DNA of 64,000 bases from Polaribacter sejongensis (GTDB lineage Bacteria; Bacteroidota; Bacteroidia; Flavobacteriales; Flavobacteriaceae): assembly GCF_038024065.1 (NCBI RefSeq), contig NZ_CP150667.1, positions 3,603,501 to 3,667,500 of the forward strand. Direction: 5' to 3'. A model generated the notes under the pieces. That model ran no database searches. It was given only the letters and a program-made list of their open reading frames with translations, and had not been told where the DNA came from. Shown here in pieces: positions 28,280 to 37,836 of this stretch (within the stretch, counting starts at the first letter, position 1; every line of letters begins with the position of its first letter). Made by a program: the position numbers and the translations under genes.

Positions 28280-29647
28280 TTATCCAACCACATAATTAGG
28301 ATTATACCCCAAATAAGGAACTTCTTTCTCCGTAAATTTTATTCCGTAATTTTCTAATTCTTTTAAAATAGGTTCATAGACTTCTTTGGTAATTGGTAGT
28401 TGCACTCCAGGAGTTTTAATTTCTCCTTTTAAAATTTTTAAAGCAGCAATTGCAACAGGTAAACCTACTGTTTTTGACATGGCTGTATACGTTTGGTTTT
28501 CTCCAATTACGGTTAAACTACTTTCTATTTGATGTTTTTCTCCGTTTAATTCATAACCAAAAAGATGTTGCATTACAATCATGTCTTTATCGGCTTCTTG
28601 CAAAGTCCAAGAATCTTCTAATATCTTTTGAAGCATTTTAGCTGGAGTAGCATTTACCAAACCAATTTGTTTCTTCGGATTAAAAATATCAAGCTCAATT
28701 AGTTTTTCCCACATAACATCATCTTGATCTATTTTAAGGTAAGAACGTAATTTTAATTCCACAGAATCAGAAGGAGAGTAGGCTAAAAATAAATTGACAA
28801 AATCTCGGTAACTCATGTTTTCAGAATCTTCTATGGTGTAAGAATCGTCTGTCATGCCTAATTGCACAAAAATATTCCAAGCTCTAGAAAAACCTACTTT
28901 TCTTATCGTTCCACGGTACATAGTTGGTATATTATCTAAGCCATAAACACTTCTGTATTTTAATGAATCTCTATTGGCGTAAGCTTCAAATTTATGATCG
29001 TTAATTTTTAAAAATTCGGTTCTTCTAAATAATTTATGATACGGAATGTACTTATAGGTACTCTCTTGTATGAACATTGCAGCTCCGCCTTGTCCTGCTA
29101 AAACCACGTTTCTTGGGTTCCAAGTAAATTTGTAGTTCCATAGGTTGTTGTCGCTTTCTGGGGCTACTAATCCTCCGCAAAAAGATTCGAATAACAACAT
29201 TTTAGCGCCTTTGTTTCTAATATTATTTAATACTTGCATGGCGCTCATATGGTCAATTCCTGGATCTAACCCAATTTCATTCATCAGAATCAAACCTTTT
29301 TCTTTAGCTTGTTTATCTAAAGCTTTCATTTCATCAGAAACATAAGAAGCTGTTACCATGTGTTTGCCAAAAAGAATACAGTCTTTAGCTACTTCAATAT
29401 GAAATCTTGCGGGTAACATGGAGATAACAACGTCCGTTTTTTTAATGATTCTTTGACGCTGCTCGGTATTGAAAACATCTAGAATGATGCTTTCTGCATT
29501 TTTATGATTGTTGATAAGCTTGTCTGCGTTTTCAGTAGAAATATCACCAATTGTTATTTTTAAGTTTTCTTCATCAGATTTTTCTAACAAATACTTTATT
29601 AGAAAAGAACTTGATTTTCCTGCACCAATAATTAGAATATTTTTCAT
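28280..29647 (-). CDS. saccharopine dehydrogenase-like oxidoreductase
   Basis: 455 residues from the ATG at 29647 (an in-frame TTG one codon earlier is ignored). The N-terminal Rossmann motif NILIIGAGKSSSFLIKYLL and the segment NEIGLDPGIDHMSAM are typical of saccharopine dehydrogenase (glutamate-forming type)/carboxynorspermidine-synthase-like proteins, with a C-terminal catalytic domain. These use NAD(P) to make or split N-carboxyalkyl amino acids, most often saccharopine in lysine metabolism. No other lysine genes are nearby, so the substrate is unproven. Confidence 0.85.
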   Translation of the reverse strand: MKNILIIGAGKSSSFLIKYLLEKSDEENLKITIGDISTENADKLINNHKNAESIILDVFNTEQRQRIIKKTDVVISMLPARFHIEVAKDCILFGKHMVTASYVSDEMKALDKQAKEKGLILMNEIGLDPGIDHMSAMQVLNNIRNKGAKMLLFESFCGGLVAPESDNNLWNYKFTWNPRNVVLAGQGGAAMFIQESTYKYIPYHKLFRRTEFLKINDHKFEAYANRDSLKYRSVYGLDNIPTMYRGTIRKVGFSRAWNIFVQLGMTDDSYTIEDSENMSYRDFVNLFLAYSPSDSVELKLRSYLKIDQDDVMWEKLIELDIFNPKKQIGLVNATPAKMLQKILEDSWTLQEADKDMIVMQHLFGYELNGEKHQIESSLTVIGENQTYTAMSKTVGLPVAIAALKILKGEIKTPGVQLPITKEVYEPILKELENYGIKFTEKEVPYLGYNPNYVVG

Positions 29648-29717
29648 CAATATATCTTATTTTTGTAGTCTTACGAAGATAGTAATTTTGTTTAAAATTT
29701 AACAAAAACCATTTAAA

Positions 29718-30101
29718 ATGTTTAAAAATTTAATTATTACATGTGTTTTAGGGATGTTAGCCATTGTTTTAGGAGCTTTTGGAGCACATGCTTTAAAAGA
29801 AGTTTTAACTAGTGCAGAGTTGTTGAGTTTTGAAACTGCGGTTCGTTATCAAATGTATCACGTAATTGTGTTGTTATTTATCAATATTTATGACGGATTT
29901 ACTACTTCACAAAAAAATAATATTAGCTATATTTTTTTCTTAGGGATTTTACTTTTTTCTGGTTCTATTTATGCGATTCATTTAACGCCAATTACAGCAA
30001 AATCTATTTGGTTTGTAACGCCTCTAGGAGGATTGACATTAATAATTGGTTGGTTTTTAATGATTATGATATTCTTAAAGAAATATCGAAATAGTAAATA
30101 A
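29718..30101 (+). CDS. DUF423 family small membrane protein
   Basis: 127 residues with four predicted membrane helices. The N-terminus GMLAIVLGAFGAHALKE and AVRYQMYHVI are typical of DUF423 (YgdD/TMEM256-like) proteins, which have no defined biochemical role. A TATTTTTG box at 29658-29665 is a possible -7 promoter element. It lies divergent from the saccharopine dehydrogenase-like gene. Confidence 0.88.
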   Translation: MFKNLIITCVLGMLAIVLGAFGAHALKEVLTSAELLSFETAVRYQMYHVIVLLFINIYDGFTTSQKNNISYIFFLGILLFSGSIYAIHLTPITAKSIWFVTPLGGLTLIIGWFLMIMIFLKKYRNSK

Positions 30102-30126
30102 ATTGATAATTTTATTGTAAGATATG

Positions 30127-30155
30127 TTGCTGTTTGGAATTAAAGTGTAATTTTG
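30127..30155 (+). promoter_or_regulatory. candidate promoter of pckA
   Basis: TTG at 30127-30129 and TAATTTTG at 30148-30155 with an 18-bp spacer fit the Bacteroidota consensus TTG-N17-23-TAnnTTTG. The predicted start of transcription is about 30 bp before the pckA ATG at 30192. Confidence 0.65.
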
Positions 30156-30191
30156 TCAGCAATTAATCTATAAATAATTAAAAATATTGAT

Positions 30192-31802
30192 ATGGTAGAT
30201 ACAAATACGAAATCGATTTCGTTAAATAGTCTAGGAATCAAAAATGCAACAGTTCGCTATCAGTTAACCTCAGACGAGCTACATAGTGAAACTCTAAAAA
30301 AAGGACAAGGAAAAGTGTCTTCTTTAGGTGCTATAGCGGTTAATACAGGAGAATTTACAGGTCGTTCACCAAAAGATCGCTTTATTGTAAAAGATGAAGT
30401 AACTAAAGATGAGGTTTGGTGGAGTGATGTGAATATTCCTTTTGAGTCGGATAAATTTGATGCACTGTATACTAAAGTCGTTGATTATTTATCAGAAAAA
30501 GAAATTTTTGTAAGAGATAGTTATGCTTGTGCCGATGAAAAATATAAATTAAATATTAGAGTTGTAAATGAGCATCCTTGGAGTAATATGTTTGCGTACA
30601 ATATGTTTTTGTGCCCAACAGAAAAGGAATTAGAAACATTTTCTCCGGAATGGACAATTATTAATGCACCTGGTTTTATGGCAGACCCAGAAGTAGATGG
30701 AACACGCCAACACAATTTTGCTATTTTAAACTTCAGTAAAAAAATAGCTTTAATAGGTGGAACAGGTTATACAGGTGAAATTAAAAAAGGAATCTTTTCT
30801 GCTTTAAACTTCATTCTACCAGTTTTTAAAAATACGTTACCAATGCATTGTTCTGCAAATGTTGGTAAAGATGGTGATACTGCTATTTTCTTCGGATTAT
30901 CAGGTACGGGAAAAACTACATTATCTACAGATCCGGATAGAAGTTTAATTGGTGATGATGAGCATGGTTGGACGGCAGAAAATACGGTGTTTAATTTTGA
31001 AGGTGGTTGTTATGCAAAAGTGATTAATTTATCAGCAGAACAAGAACCAGAAATTTTTTCAGCTATTAAAAAAGGTGCAATCTTAGAAAATGTAGTTATG
31101 GATGATAAAGGAGTTATCGATTTTGCAGATACTTCTATTACTCAGAATACTCGAGTTAGTTATCCAATTCATCATATAGAGAATATACAAGTACCATCCA
31201 TAGGAAAAAATCCGAAGAATATTTTCTTTTTAACTGCGGATGCATTTGGAGTTTTACCTCCAATTTCTAAATTGACACCTAACCAAGCTGCGTATCATTT
31301 TATTTCTGGTTATACAGCAAAAGTAGCAGGTACAGAAGCGGGAGTTACGGAACCAACACCAAGTTTTTCTGCTTGTTTTGGTGCTCCTTTTATGCCATTA
31401 CATCCAACAAGATATGCAGAAATGCTAAGTAAGAAAATGAAAGATGCTGGTGTAAATGTTTGGTTGATTAACACAGGGTGGTCTGGTGGACAATATGGAG
31501 TAGGTAGAAGAATGCCCTTAAAATATACAAGAGCAATGATTACGGCTGTTTTAAATGGCGATTTAGGAAGTTATAAATATGAAGATTATCATATACATTC
31601 TGTTTTCGGTGTTGCGCAACCAAGATCATGTCCTGGAGTGCCAACAGAATTATTAAGTCCGAGGTCTACTTGGAATAATGATGAAGCTTATTATAAGACG
31701 GCATTTAAACTCTCTAATGCATTCAGAAATAATTTTACGCAATTTGAAGAAGTTGCAAGTGAAGATATACGTAGAGGTGGACCTCAGCGATATGCTTTTT
31801 AG
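30192..31802 (+). CDS. pckA: phosphoenolpyruvate carboxykinase (ATP)
   Basis: 536 residues, normal for ATP-dependent PEPCK. The kinase P-loop FGLSGTGKTTLSTD lies near residue 235, GDDEHGW follows with the metal/ATP ligands, and TGRSPKDRFIV near residue 54 is the substrate-binding block. It converts oxaloacetate and ATP to PEP and CO2, the first step of gluconeogenesis. It is a single-gene unit with its own promoter and terminator. Confidence 0.97.
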   Translation: MVDTNTKSISLNSLGIKNATVRYQLTSDELHSETLKKGQGKVSSLGAIAVNTGEFTGRSPKDRFIVKDEVTKDEVWWSDVNIPFESDKFDALYTKVVDYLSEKEIFVRDSYACADEKYKLNIRVVNEHPWSNMFAYNMFLCPTEKELETFSPEWTIINAPGFMADPEVDGTRQHNFAILNFSKKIALIGGTGYTGEIKKGIFSALNFILPVFKNTLPMHCSANVGKDGDTAIFFGLSGTGKTTLSTDPDRSLIGDDEHGWTAENTVFNFEGGCYAKVINLSAEQEPEIFSAIKKGAILENVVMDDKGVIDFADTSITQNTRVSYPIHHIENIQVPSIGKNPKNIFFLTADAFGVLPPISKLTPNQAAYHFISGYTAKVAGTEAGVTEPTPSFSACFGAPFMPLHPTRYAEMLSKKMKDAGVNVWLINTGWSGGQYGVGRRMPLKYTRAMITAVLNGDLGSYKYEDYHIHSVFGVAQPRSCPGVPTELLSPRSTWNNDEAYYKTAFKLSNAFRNNFTQFEEVASEDIRRGGPQRYAF

Positions 31803-31822
31803 TAGTTTTGTTTTTTTTTAGT

Positions 31823-31850
31823 AAAGCACCTCAATTTGAGGTGCTTTTTT
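31823..31850 (+). terminator. pckA terminator
   Basis: AAAGCACCTCA (31823-31833) and TGAGGTGCTTT (31837-31847) form a perfect 11-bp stem with a 3-nt loop, followed by T residues. It begins 20 bp after the pckA stop. Confidence 0.9.
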
Positions 31851-31902
31851 GTTTGAGCTAAGATTTAAATTTATAGAGTTAATAACGAGGTTGTTAATAA
31901 TG

Positions 31903-31910
31903 TATCTTTG
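31903..31910 (+). promoter_or_regulatory. candidate -7 box for the YtxH operon
   Basis: TATCTTTG is an exact TAnnTTTG match 48 bp before the ATG at 31958. No TTG is found at the ideal -33 distance, so only the -7 element is supported. Confidence 0.45.
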
Positions 31911-31957
31911 TGTAAGTGAAACACACTAAGTTATATTAATCAAAAAAAAACAAAATT

Positions 31958-32290
31958 ATGAGCAATAGTAGCAATACAGTAGTAGGTTTATTAGCAGGAA
32001 CAGTAATAGGAGCAACATTGGGTATTTTATTTGCACCAGATAAAGGAGCAAAAACTAGACAAAGAATTTCTGATGAAGCATTAGCTGCAAAAGATAAGAT
32101 AGTAGATACGGCAAGTGATTTAACGGATAAAGTATCATCTTCAGTAGCAGGTCAAAAAGAAAGTTTAGACACTCAATTAGAAAATGTAGTATCTAACGTT
32201 AGTCATAAAGCAGAAGATGTAATTTCAACTTTAGAGAAAAAATTGAAAGAGTTGAAAGAACAAAATAAAAAATTACAAAAATCTGCCTAA
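31958..32290 (+). CDS. YtxH domain-containing protein
   Basis: 110 residues. An N-terminal glycine-rich membrane-associated helix (VVGLLAGTVIGATLGILFAPDKGAKTR) is the YtxH signature, followed by a charged amphipathic/coiled-coil tail ending in repeated Lys/Glu heptads. Members are envelope or general-stress proteins without known catalysis. It heads a three-gene set with 3-6 bp spacing to a holin-like and a DUF6327-like protein. Confidence 0.88.
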   Translation: MSNSSNTVVGLLAGTVIGATLGILFAPDKGAKTRQRISDEALAAKDKIVDTASDLTDKVSSSVAGQKESLDTQLENVVSNVSHKAEDVISTLEKKLKELKEQNKKLQKSA

Positions 32291-32293
32291 TCG

Positions 32294-32641
32294 ATGAGCA
32301 TATTCGACAATATAAAAAATTCCGCAGATAAAGGAACTGAAGCTAGTAAAGAATATGTATCCAAAACTATAGAGTATTCAAAGTTAAAGGCATTTCAAGT
32401 AACAGCTTTAACCCTAAGTATGATAGTTAAACTTTTTGTAATAGGAAGTTTATCTGTCTTAGGGTTTATATTTTTGGCAATTTCTAGTGCCATTGCTTTG
32501 GGAGAACTTCTCGAAAACGCGGCTTTAGGATATTTATTTGTGGGATTATTTTTCTTTGTTATTTCTATAGTTATTTATCTTTCGAGAAAATCTTTTGAGA
32601 AAAAAGTAATATCTAAAGTGTCTAAAATATTCTATGACTAA
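32294..32641 (+). CDS. phage-holin-family-like (holin III/YqjE-type) membrane protein
   Basis: 115 residues with two strong membrane helices (about residues 42-66 and 72-98) and charged ends. The pattern matches the YqjE/Actinobacterial Holin-X group, found next to YtxH-like proteins in many bacteria. Despite the family name there is no phage context here. It starts 3 bp after the YtxH stop. Confidence 0.75.
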   Translation: MSIFDNIKNSADKGTEASKEYVSKTIEYSKLKAFQVTALTLSMIVKLFVIGSLSVLGFIFLAISSAIALGELLENAALGYLFVGLFFFVISIVIYLSRKSFEKKVISKVSKIFYD

Positions 32642-32647
32642 TCACTA

Positions 32648-32866
32648 ATGCCTAAAAAAACGAAAATGAAAATATATCAAAGTTTTGAAGAAATAAATAC
32701 TGATTTAAGGCAGCTGTCATTAGAAAAACAAATTGCTTTAGAAGAACTTAAATTGGTTAAAAGTGATTTTGAAGAAAGTATAAAACCTATGACCCTAATA
32801 AGCAACGTTGTTACTACATTAGGGAAGTTTGGAACTTTAATGTTTATTAAGAAAATATTTAAATAG
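32648..32866 (+). CDS. DUF6327-like small protein
   Basis: 72 residues from ATG 32648; an in-frame ATG at 32666 (MKIYQSFEEI) is an equally good start and would give 66 residues. A helical charged segment (LRQLSLEKQIALEELK) is followed by a short hydrophobic C-terminus. It resembles the small protein often encoded third in YtxH/holin-like sets (DUF6327 by recollection). Function is unknown. Confidence 0.7.
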   Translation: MPKKTKMKIYQSFEEINTDLRQLSLEKQIALEELKLVKSDFEESIKPMTLISNVVTTLGKFGTLMFIKKIFK

Positions 32867-32885
32867 TAGTTGATTTATAAAGGAG

Positions 32886-33911
32886 TTACACAACGGATAA
32901 TAATTTTTTCTTAAATCCGTTTGGAGTAATTCCATACTTTTCTCTAAAAATTTTAGAAAAGTAACTTCTACTACTAAATCCAATACTATAAACAATTTGA
33001 GATATATTTAAATCTGTATTCTTTAAAAGATCTCTTGAAGACTCTAAACGAATATGTCTTATATACTCTGTAACAGTTCTGTTGTATAAAAACTTAAAAC
33101 CATCTTGAAGTTTTGCTTGTGTTAAACCAGAAGTTAATGAAAGATCTTCTAATGTATAGTTTTTAGCAGGATTTTTTACAATTGTTTTACCTAATTTACG
33201 AACAATTTTTAACTCATCCTTGGCAATGGACTTAGGTAAAGGGACACCTTCTAGAAGTCTATTGTGTTGTTGTATGTGTAAAGATAATACTTCATAAACT
33301 CTAGCTTCAATTTTAAGAATACGCAACATTCCTTTCCCCTTTACGTTTTTTATTTGGGCAATTATATCGGCCATTTTTAAATTAAGCGTACCGTAATTTA
33401 TAAATCTGTGATCATGATCTGTATCTACGAAAACTTCATATAATTTTTCATTTAATGTAGAAACGTTTGTAGTTCTTTTTTTTAGAAATTTCTTTCTGAC
33501 AATTTCTATAAGGTTAATTTCTACTTTTTCATTCTTAGGTAAATGGATATAATTATAACCATCTGTTTTATTTGTAAAAATTAAGGATTGAAATTGTTCT
33601 ATTTTGCTTTCTTTATTATCAATACCAAATCGATGTTTAAAAGAACCAAATGAAGGGTACATAAATCGAAGAGGATTAAATTCTGGAACTGCTTGAATTT
33701 TAAAAATAAATTCTTTGTGTAGTTTGATATCAAAATCTAACAAGTTTACACCCCAATCGAAAGGTATAAATTTAATTGTTCCAATAGCGTTCTCATTATT
33801 AATTGTAAGTACATTTTCACTCCAATTACTAGTAACAGAACCTCCTATTTTTATAGCAATTTGCTCTAGTAAATCTTTGTCACTATCAGCAATTATTTCA
33901 ATCTCAATCAT
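32886..33911 (-). CDS. AraC family transcriptional regulator
   Basis: 341 residues. The C-terminal ~100 residues are an AraC double HTH (YTLEDLSLTSGLTQAKLQDGFKFLY; ISQIVYSIGFSSRSYFSKIFREKYGITP). The N-terminal 220 residues are not a recognised ligand-binding domain to me. It is convergent with the YtxH operon, and an AraC gene of this kind beside YtxH-type genes suggests control of this envelope/stress set, which is an inference. Confidence 0.9.
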   Translation of the reverse strand: MIEIEIIADSDKDLLEQIAIKIGGSVTSNWSENVLTINNENAIGTIKFIPFDWGVNLLDFDIKLHKEFIFKIQAVPEFNPLRFMYPSFGSFKHRFGIDNKESKIEQFQSLIFTNKTDGYNYIHLPKNEKVEINLIEIVRKKFLKKRTTNVSTLNEKLYEVFVDTDHDHRFINYGTLNLKMADIIAQIKNVKGKGMLRILKIEARVYEVLSLHIQQHNRLLEGVPLPKSIAKDELKIVRKLGKTIVKNPAKNYTLEDLSLTSGLTQAKLQDGFKFLYNRTVTEYIRHIRLESSRDLLKNTDLNISQIVYSIGFSSRSYFSKIFREKYGITPNGFKKKLLSVV

Positions 33912-34123
33912 TGTAGCAAAGTGTTTTAAAGGAACAATTATTTAATGTTCAGTACAAAAAATAAAAATAGTTTAAATTTTAATAACAAAGTTGACTTTTT
34001 TATCAATATTTCAAGTTTTTTATATGCTCGTTAAAATATTTAACAATAATTTAAGTAAAGTATAAAAACTTAAATGAGTTAAAATTTAGATTATATGCAA
34101 TCACAACTAAAGCTTAATTGAGA

Positions 34124-34131
34124 TATATTTG
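34124..34131 (+). promoter_or_regulatory. candidate -7 box for the DUF1328 gene
   Basis: TATATTTG matches TAnnTTTG exactly. If used, transcription would begin close to 34138, the first base of the AGTT tract. No matching -33 TTG is visible. Confidence 0.45.
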
Positions 34132-34137
34132 TATAAC

Positions 34138-34177
<40 letters not shown>

Positions 34178-34251
34178 GAAAAAAAATTAGATAGATGTAC
34201 ATCGTTTGGCATCATTAAAGTAAACAAACGTTCATTTAAAATATTAAAATT

Positions 34252-34413
34252 ATGTTACGTTGGACAATCACTTTTATAATAATCGCATTAATAGCAGGTG
34301 TTTTAGGATTTGGAGGAATTGCAGGAACTGCAGCAGGAATCGCTAAAATTATTTTTGTAATCTTCATTATTCTTTTCTTAATATCTTTAATTACAGGAAG
34401 AAAAAAAGTATAA
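34252..34413 (+). CDS. DUF1328 small membrane protein
   Basis: 53 residues from ATG 34252 to TAA 34411-34413. The sequence begins [20 protein letters not shown] and continues [15 protein letters not shown], then a second hydrophobic helix and the basic end TGRKKV, which is the DUF1328 (YtjA-like) pattern of two membrane helices around a glycine-rich turn. Members are small stress-associated inner-membrane proteins with no known activity. It is downstream of the AGTT tract and ends before a bidirectional terminator. Confidence 0.88.
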   Translation: MLRWTITFIIIALIAGVLGFGGIAGTAAGIAKIIFVIFIILFLISLITGRKKV

Positions 34414-34463
34414 TTCTTATTTTTAATCCCAATTTAATATGGGCATATAATACTTGTTAAAAG

Positions 34464-34507
34464 TAAAAAGCATCCATTTTCGAAAATTTCGAATGGATGC
34501 TTTTTTT
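34464..34507. terminator. bidirectional terminator between DUF1328 and hppA
   Basis: AAAAAGCATCCATT (34465-34478) pairs perfectly with AATGGATGCTTTTT (34492-34505), with A-rich and T-rich ends on both strands. It serves the + strand DUF1328 gene and the - strand pyrophosphatase gene. Confidence 0.9.
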
Positions 34508-34534
34508 ATGAATTGAAGTGTAAATTCTTAATTA

Positions 34535-36883
34535 TTATTGAATAGTAACCTCTTTTTCGTTTTTTACAACATTTACAGTTGCTACTTTTCCTGCCTCTTT
34601 TGCTTTCTTTTCAATTTTAGCTTCTTTTTTTATAATTTCTTGAGTATTCGTTTCATCAATAGTTATAGAAGTTATTGTGCTAGATAAATCTGTAGAAGTT
34701 TGAGTAGTTTCTATTTTTACTTCTTTATTAGTATTATTATAATCAGAAATTGCAGTGCTATTTAAAGCAATACTAGGAGCTATAACTAAAGCTACAACAG
34801 ACATTAATTTTAAAAGAATGTTTAAAGAAGGTCCAGAAGTATCTTTAAAAGGATCTCCAACAGTATCTCCTACAACGGCTGCTTTGTGAGCATCTGTTCC
34901 TTTTTTACCTTGTTCTTCAATTGTTTTTTTAGCATTGTCCCAAGCACCACCTGCGTTAGATTGAAAGATTGCCATTAAAACACCACAAGTTGTAACACCT
35001 GCCAATAAACCACCTAACATTTCTGCGCCACCAATAAAACCAACAGCTACAGGTACCACGATTGCTAATAAACCTGGTAATACCATTTCTCTTATGGATG
35101 CTTTTGTAGAGATATCAATACATTTTCCATAATCTGCTACACCATCTGCAGCATCAAAAATAGCTCTATCTTCTTTAGAAGCTTTTGTCATATCAGAATC
35201 GTACTTACGCATTACTTCTAAGGCAGCTTTTAACTTTGGAATATCTCTAAACTGACGACGAACTTCCTCAATCATAGCCATTGCTGCTCTACCCACTGCA
35301 TTCATAGATAAAGCCGAAAATACAAAAGGTAACATTCCTCCAACAAGTAAACCAGCCATAATTTGAGGTTGAGAAACATCAATAGCAACAACATTTGCTG
35401 TTTTCATAAAAGCAGCAAATAAAGCCAAAGCGGTTAAGGCAGCAGAAGCAATTGCAAATCCTTTACCAACCGCGGCAGTTGTGTTACCAACGGCATCTAA
35501 TTTATCTGTACGTTCTCTTACTTCATGAGGTAATTCTGCCATTTCAGCAATTCCACCTGCATTATCACAAATTGGTCCGTATGCATCTACTGCTAATTGA
35601 ATACCTGTATTGGCTAACATACCTACTGCTGCAATAGCAATACCGTATAAACCTGCATAATAGTGAGATACTATAATTGCAGCAGCAATTAAAAGAATAG
35701 GAATCATTGTAGACATCATCCCCACACCTAAACCAGCAATAATGTTTGTTGCTGCTCCAGTTTCCGATTGCGCTACAATAGACATTACAGGTTTTTTACC
35801 TGTAGCGGTATAATATTCTGTTATTTTTCCTACACCTAAGCCAGCTACTAAACCAGCTATTGTTGCTTTAAAAACACCCATTGCTCCAAAAGGTAAACCT
35901 TCTATAGATTCTGGAATTAAAGCTGTGATTATAAAATAGGAAGCCACAACCATTAAACCTGCCGAACCAAATTCTCCAATATTTAAAGCTGTTTGCGGAT
36001 TTCCACCATCTCTTACTTTTACAAAAAATGTACCTAAAATAGACATCAAAATTCCTACAGCTCCAAGAACTAGCGGTAAATAAACTGCTCCTAGACCATC
36101 AAAATCAGGTGTTAAAATAAAAGCACCTAAAACCATTGTACCAATAATAGAACCAACATAAGATTCAAATAAATCTGCTCCCATACCAGCAACATCACCT
36201 ACATTATCACCTACATTATCTGCAATAGTTGCAGGGTTTAAAGGATGATCTTCTGGAATACCAGCTTCTACCTTACCAACTAAATCTGCTCCAACATCTG
36301 CGGCTTTTGTGTATATACCACCACCAACACGTGCAAATAATGCAATTGAAGACGCACCTAATGAAAAACCAGATAATACATTTAATACTAATGTTAAGTT
36401 CTCTGCTCCAGGCCACATCGATTGGTACAGCATAAACAAGCTACTTAATCCTAAAATTCCTAAACCAACAACTCCTAAACCCATTACTGCACCTCCTGCA
36501 AAAGCGACTTCTAATGCTCTACCTAATGAGGTTTTTGCTGCTTGTGTTGTTCTAACATTTGCTTTGGTTGCTACTTTCATTCCGATAAAACCTGCTAAAG
36601 CAGAACAAATTGCTCCAATAATGAAAGAGACTGCAACCATTCCATTAGAGCCTACTTCTGTATTTCCTTTAAAGAAAAGTAAGATGGCTACAGCAATTAC
36701 AAAAATTGCTAAAACTTTATATTCAGCTTTTAAGAATGCCATTGCTCCATCTGCAATGTTTTTTGCAATTCGAGACATTTTTTCATCACCAACCTCTTGT
36801 TTTGAAACCCAACCGCTTTTTAGAAAAACGAAGAGCAATGCTACCACACCAAATAGTGGTAGAAATTTTACGATTATTTCCAT
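34535..36883 (-). CDS. hppA: membrane-bound ion-translocating pyrophosphatase
   Basis: 782 residues with about 16 membrane helices. Substrate motifs include [37 protein letters not shown] and [16 protein letters not shown]. The sequence GNTTAA carries Ala where K+-independent enzymes have Lys, indicating the K+-dependent class, many of which pump Na+ (with or without H+). It hydrolyses cytoplasmic PPi to energise the inner membrane. The last ~60 residues form a charged, Thr- then Lys-rich tail after the final helix, an extension beyond the core family. A soluble pyrophosphatase is encoded about 300 bp away on the same strand. Confidence 0.96.
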   Translation of the reverse strand: MEIIVKFLPLFGVVALLFVFLKSGWVSKQEVGDEKMSRIAKNIADGAMAFLKAEYKVLAIFVIAVAILLFFKGNTEVGSNGMVAVSFIIGAICSALAGFIGMKVATKANVRTTQAAKTSLGRALEVAFAGGAVMGLGVVGLGILGLSSLFMLYQSMWPGAENLTLVLNVLSGFSLGASSIALFARVGGGIYTKAADVGADLVGKVEAGIPEDHPLNPATIADNVGDNVGDVAGMGADLFESYVGSIIGTMVLGAFILTPDFDGLGAVYLPLVLGAVGILMSILGTFFVKVRDGGNPQTALNIGEFGSAGLMVVASYFIITALIPESIEGLPFGAMGVFKATIAGLVAGLGVGKITEYYTATGKKPVMSIVAQSETGAATNIIAGLGVGMMSTMIPILLIAAAIIVSHYYAGLYGIAIAAVGMLANTGIQLAVDAYGPICDNAGGIAEMAELPHEVRERTDKLDAVGNTTAAVGKGFAIASAALTALALFAAFMKTANVVAIDVSQPQIMAGLLVGGMLPFVFSALSMNAVGRAAMAMIEEVRRQFRDIPKLKAALEVMRKYDSDMTKASKEDRAIFDAADGVADYGKCIDISTKASIREMVLPGLLAIVVPVAVGFIGGAEMLGGLLAGVTTCGVLMAIFQSNAGGAWDNAKKTIEEQGKKGTDAHKAAVVGDTVGDPFKDTSGPSLNILLKLMSVVALVIAPSIALNSTAISDYNNTNKEVKIETTQTSTDLSSTITSITIDETNTQEIIKKEAKIEKKAKEAGKVATVNVVKNEKEVTIQ

Positions 36884-37120
36884 ATTATCTAGTTAATTTA
36901 AGTTATATTTTTTTTAACATTGTTAAAAATAGTTAAATTAAATTAATAAAAAAAGTCTACATAAATTAAAGATTATATATTTAATACCCGTTTATTTTAT
37001 ATTATCTATACTATGACTTATGTCAGTTTTGTTGGTAAATCCTATTGAATTTTAATATTATCATGTTTTTTTTGATAACTATAATCGATATAAATACTAT
37101 TGATTTTTTAAAATTTGATC

Positions 37121-37157
37121 AAAAAAAAACACCTTAAAAAATTAAGGTGCTTTTTGC
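37121..37157 (-). terminator. terminator after ppa
   Basis: Read on the - strand, CACCTTAA/TTAAGGTG arms (complements of 37142-37149 and 37130-37137) enclose a 4-nt loop and are followed by nine U (complement of 37121-37129). It lies just behind the ppa stop at 37174. Confidence 0.85.
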
Positions 37158-37173
37158 TTTTATAGAAATTTAC

Positions 37174-37707
37174 TTATATCGTAAATGTTCTTTTTTTCTT
37201 GTGTTCGCTATCATCATAACGTTTAACACATTCATCATAAATTTTAATTGCTGCAGTAGCATCTCCCCAACCACCAGTATCAACTTTTTTCTTTTCTAAG
37301 TCTTTATAAACTTGAAAGAAATGCTCTATTTCTTTTAATCTGTGAGGATTTAAATCTGCAATATCTTCTTTGTTACTCCAAATAGGATCAGAAACAGGTA
37401 CACAAATTATTTTTTCATCAGGACCTTTTTCATCCGTCATATAGAACACTCCAATAGGTCTAACTTCCATAACAACCATTGGATAGGTTGGTTGATGACC
37501 TAAAACTAATACATCTAATGGATCTGAGTCTAATGCTAAAGTTTCAGGAATAAATCCGTAATCACCTGGGTACATCATAGAAGAAAAAAGCATTCTATCG
37601 AATCTAATTTTATGTAAAGTAAAATCATACTCATATTTATTTCTACTTCCTTTTGGTATTTCTATCAGTACGTCAAAAGTTACTGGTTTTTTCGTTTCTT
37701 TACTCAT
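37174..37707 (-). CDS. ppa: inorganic pyrophosphatase (family I, soluble)
   Basis: 177 residues from the ATG at 37707; an ATG 18 bp earlier (37725) would add MKEPKT. The shorter form is preferred because a TAnnTTTG box on the - strand (complement of 37740-37747) would leave almost no leader for the longer one, and because homologues begin close to FDVLIEIPKGS. Family I active-site residues are seen in EIPKGSRNKYEYD, MMYPGDYGFIPET and DSDPLDVLVL. It hydrolyses PPi to 2 Pi in the cytoplasm. It neighbours the membrane pyrophosphatase. Confidence 0.95.
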   Translation of the reverse strand: MSKETKKPVTFDVLIEIPKGSRNKYEYDFTLHKIRFDRMLFSSMMYPGDYGFIPETLALDSDPLDVLVLGHQPTYPMVVMEVRPIGVFYMTDEKGPDEKIICVPVSDPIWSNKEDIADLNPHRLKEIEHFFQVYKDLEKKKVDTGGWGDATAAIKIYDECVKRYDDSEHKKKRTFTI

Positions 37708-37739
37708 TGTCTTAGGTTCTTTCATTTTTTGGTTTTACA

Positions 37740-37747
37740 CAAAAATA
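37740..37747 (-). promoter_or_regulatory. candidate -7 box for ppa
   Basis: The + strand reads CAAAAATA, i.e. TATTTTTG on the - strand, an exact TAnnTTTG match about 33 bp before the preferred ppa start at 37707. Confidence 0.45.
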
Positions 37748-37836
37748 GTTATAAATTAAATTTTATTTTAGTTTTGAGGGCATAAATTTACGCAAAGGAT
37801 TTCGATTTGGTTCTTAAAACGCTTCAATATCTTATT

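Noticed and set aside
32294..32641. Prophage remnant, suggested by the holin-like protein
   Set aside because: No phage structural, lysis or integration genes are near; YqjE/holin-III proteins of this type commonly sit with YtxH in chromosomes.
34535..36936. Several + strand ORFs opposite the membrane pyrophosphatase gene
   Set aside because: They are antisense shadows of a strongly conserved membrane protein and lack any family features.
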